A DNA stretch of 35,182 nt from Clostridium chromiireducens. Lineage in GTDB: Bacteria > Bacillota > Clostridia > Clostridiales > Clostridiaceae. The position numbers were made by a program, and so were the translations under genes. How positions within the stretch are numbered: the first letter of the stretch is position 1; every line of letters begins with the position of its first letter. The notes under the pieces were generated by a model, which searched no databases, was not told the DNA's origin, and was given only the letters and a program-made list of their open reading frames with translations. Below are positions 33,906-35,182 of the stretch, in pieces. Location: the NCBI RefSeq assembly GCF_002029255.1, contig NZ_MZGT01000053.1, positions 1 to 35,182 on the forward strand, given 5' to 3'.

Positions 33906-35144
33906 ATGAGTTTAAATACAACGCCATCTGGAGAAAGAGTACATATTGCTCTGTTTGGAATGACAAACGCAGGAAAATCCAGTATTATAAATGCACTTAC
34001 AAATCAAGAAATTTCTATTGTTTCAGATGTAAAGGGGACAACTACTGATCCAGTTTATAAAGCAATCGAAATTCTGCCTATAGGACCATGTATGATTATT
34101 GATACAGCAGGGCTTGATGATGAAAGTGAATTAGGAGAATCAAGAAAAAAGAAAACTCTTGAAGTATTATCAAAGACAGATGTTGCATTAGTAGTGGTAG
34201 ACAGTACAATTGGAGTTACTGAAAATGATATAACCATAATAAATGAAATAAAAGAAAAGAAAATACCTACAGTTTGCATTTTTAATAAGGCAGATGAGAG
34301 GAGTCTTACAAAAGAAGAATTAGATACGATAGAAAAGGAAATGGGTACTACTGTTGTTTCTGTTTCGGCTTTAAATAAGAATGGTATAGATGAACTTAAG
34401 CAAAAAATCATAAATGTAATACCAGATAATGAGGATAAATTCAAATTAGTTGGAGATCTTATAAGCCCTGGAGATATAGTTGTTTTAGTAACACCTATAG
34501 ATAAAGCAGCGCCTAAAGGAAGATTAATTCTTCCGCAGCAGCAAACTATAAGAGACATAATTGAAAGTGATGCCATAGCTATTGTAACAAAAGAACATGA
34601 ATTAAGAGAGACACTTGAAAACTTAAAGAAAAAACCAAAGCTTGTTATAACTGATTCACAAGTATTTTTAAAGGCATCAGCAGATACACCTAAAGACATA
34701 ATGCTTACATCATTTTCAATATTACAAGCAAGATATAAAGGTAATCTTATTGAGCTTGTAAAAGGTGCTAAAGCAGTAGAAAGTTTAGAAGATGGTGATT
34801 ATGTATTGATTTCAGAAGGATGTACGCATCATAGACAATGTGATGATATTGGAACGGTAAAAATACCAAGATGGGTACGTCAAATGACTGGAAAGCAAAT
34901 TAATTTTGAATACTCTTCTGGAAATTCATTTACTGATGACGTCAAAAAATTTAAGCTTATCATTCACTGTGGAGGATGTATGTTAAATAGAGCGGCTATG
35001 CTTTCAAGGATTGACAATGCAATTAAACATGAAATTCCAATTGTTAACTATGGGGTATTAATAGGATATGTTCAAGGAATTTTAGAAAGAGCTCTTGAAC
35101 CATTCCCATTGGCAAAAGAAGTATATGACTGTGATTTTATCTAA
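33906..35144 (+). CDS. hydF: [FeFe]-hydrogenase H-cluster maturation GTPase HydF
   Basis: 412-aa scaffold/GTPase that assembles and delivers the 2Fe precursor of the H-cluster to apo-hydrogenase with HydE and HydG. The GTPase domain (1-175) has the P-loop GMTNAGKS (18-25), switch Thr in GTTTDP, DTAG (66-69) and NKAD (127-130). A middle dimerisation domain follows. The C-terminal cluster-binding domain holds the three cysteines of the family, Cys306 in EGCTHHRQ and Cys355/Cys358 in HCGGCMLNR. AAAAGGAG precedes the ATG. Length equals clostridial HydF (about 411). hydE, hydG and the hydrogenase gene are not in the window. Its neighbour aspA is also found among hyd maturation genes in other anaerobes. 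Confidence 0.96.
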   Translation: MSLNTTPSGERVHIALFGMTNAGKSSIINALTNQEISIVSDVKGTTTDPVYKAIEILPIGPCMIIDTAGLDDESELGESRKKKTLEVLSKTDVALVVVDSTIGVTENDITIINEIKEKKIPTVCIFNKADERSLTKEELDTIEKEMGTTVVSVSALNKNGIDELKQKIINVIPDNEDKFKLVGDLISPGDIVVLVTPIDKAAPKGRLILPQQQTIRDIIESDAIAIVTKEHELRETLENLKKKPKLVITDSQVFLKASADTPKDIMLTSFSILQARYKGNLIELVKGAKAVESLEDGDYVLISEGCTHHRQCDDIGTVKIPRWVRQMTGKQINFEYSSGNSFTDDVKKFKLIIHCGGCMLNRAAMLSRIDNAIKHEIPIVNYGVLIGYVQGILERALEPFPLAKEVYDCDFI

Positions 35145-35182
35145 CATATTAAAAGTCTATGAATATTATTTATATGTAACTT

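Noticed and set aside
34055..34699. 214-codon minus-strand open frame
   Set aside because: Antisense shadow of hydF; composition is Ser/Thr/Phe-rich as expected for a reverse frame.

Overview
The window is low-GC, AT-rich DNA with strong AGGAGG-type ribosome sites, frequent TTG/GTG starts and compact hairpin terminators. It carries the [FeFe]-hydrogenase maturase gene hydF. Together these point to an anaerobic, saccharolytic Clostridium (sensu stricto, solventogenic type); this taxonomic call is an inference from gene content. No rRNA, tRNA, CRISPR array or intact insertion sequence was seen.

Layout. (1) 494-3814: an OmpR-type response regulator and histidine kinase (overlapping genes) followed by a MATE efflux gene. 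The MATE promoter carries four octamers at exact 11-bp spacing, the probable binding site of the response regulator. (2) 4247-7772: acetoacetyl-CoA synthetase and an AtoE-type short-chain fatty acid transporter, a module for taking up and activating acetoacetate or similar acids. (3) 7886-24375: a glucuronoxylan / aldouronate locus. On the minus strand is a YesM/YesN-type two-component system. On the plus strand are two transcription units, MBL-fold hydrolase + chemoreceptor, and sugar-binding lipoprotein + two CUT1 permeases + an unrecognised 657-residue protein + mannonate dehydratase + fructuronate reductase + GH67 alpha-glucuronidase. Both plus-strand units start behind near-duplicate ~155-bp control regions that share repeated AAAGATACC boxes and the same weak promoter geometry, so YesN probably switches both on together. 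(4) 24376-25008: no gene, but two related ~270-bp imperfect palindromes lying in opposite orientation. (5) 25009-28561: an EamA/DMT exporter with a terminator in its leader, a GH1 6-phospho-beta-glucosidase and an unrecognised small protein. (6) 28593-30982: a relic of an AraC-type regulator, a phage-type holin-endolysin pair and an UlaG-like MBL protein. (7) 31127-32274: a divergent HxlR regulator and pyridoxamine-phosphate-oxidase-fold flavoprotein with palindromes between them. (8) 32349-35144: divergent aspA and hydF with a 22-bp perfect palindrome between them.

How it works together. The central locus reads as a complete sense-swim-import-cleave-catabolise circuit for glucuronic-acid-decorated xylan fragments. 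A sensor kinase perceives an extracellular cue and a receptor may steer motility. An ABC importer without its own ATPase brings in the oligosaccharide, intracellular GH67 removes the (methyl)glucuronic acid, and UxuB/UxuA carry fructuronate to 2-keto-3-deoxygluconate. Glucuronate isomerase, KDG kinase/aldolase, beta-xylosidase and the ABC ATPase are not in the window and must be supplied elsewhere. The strongest candidates for undescribed biology are the 657-residue protein at 17290-19263, the duplicated control region, and the paired palindromic elements.
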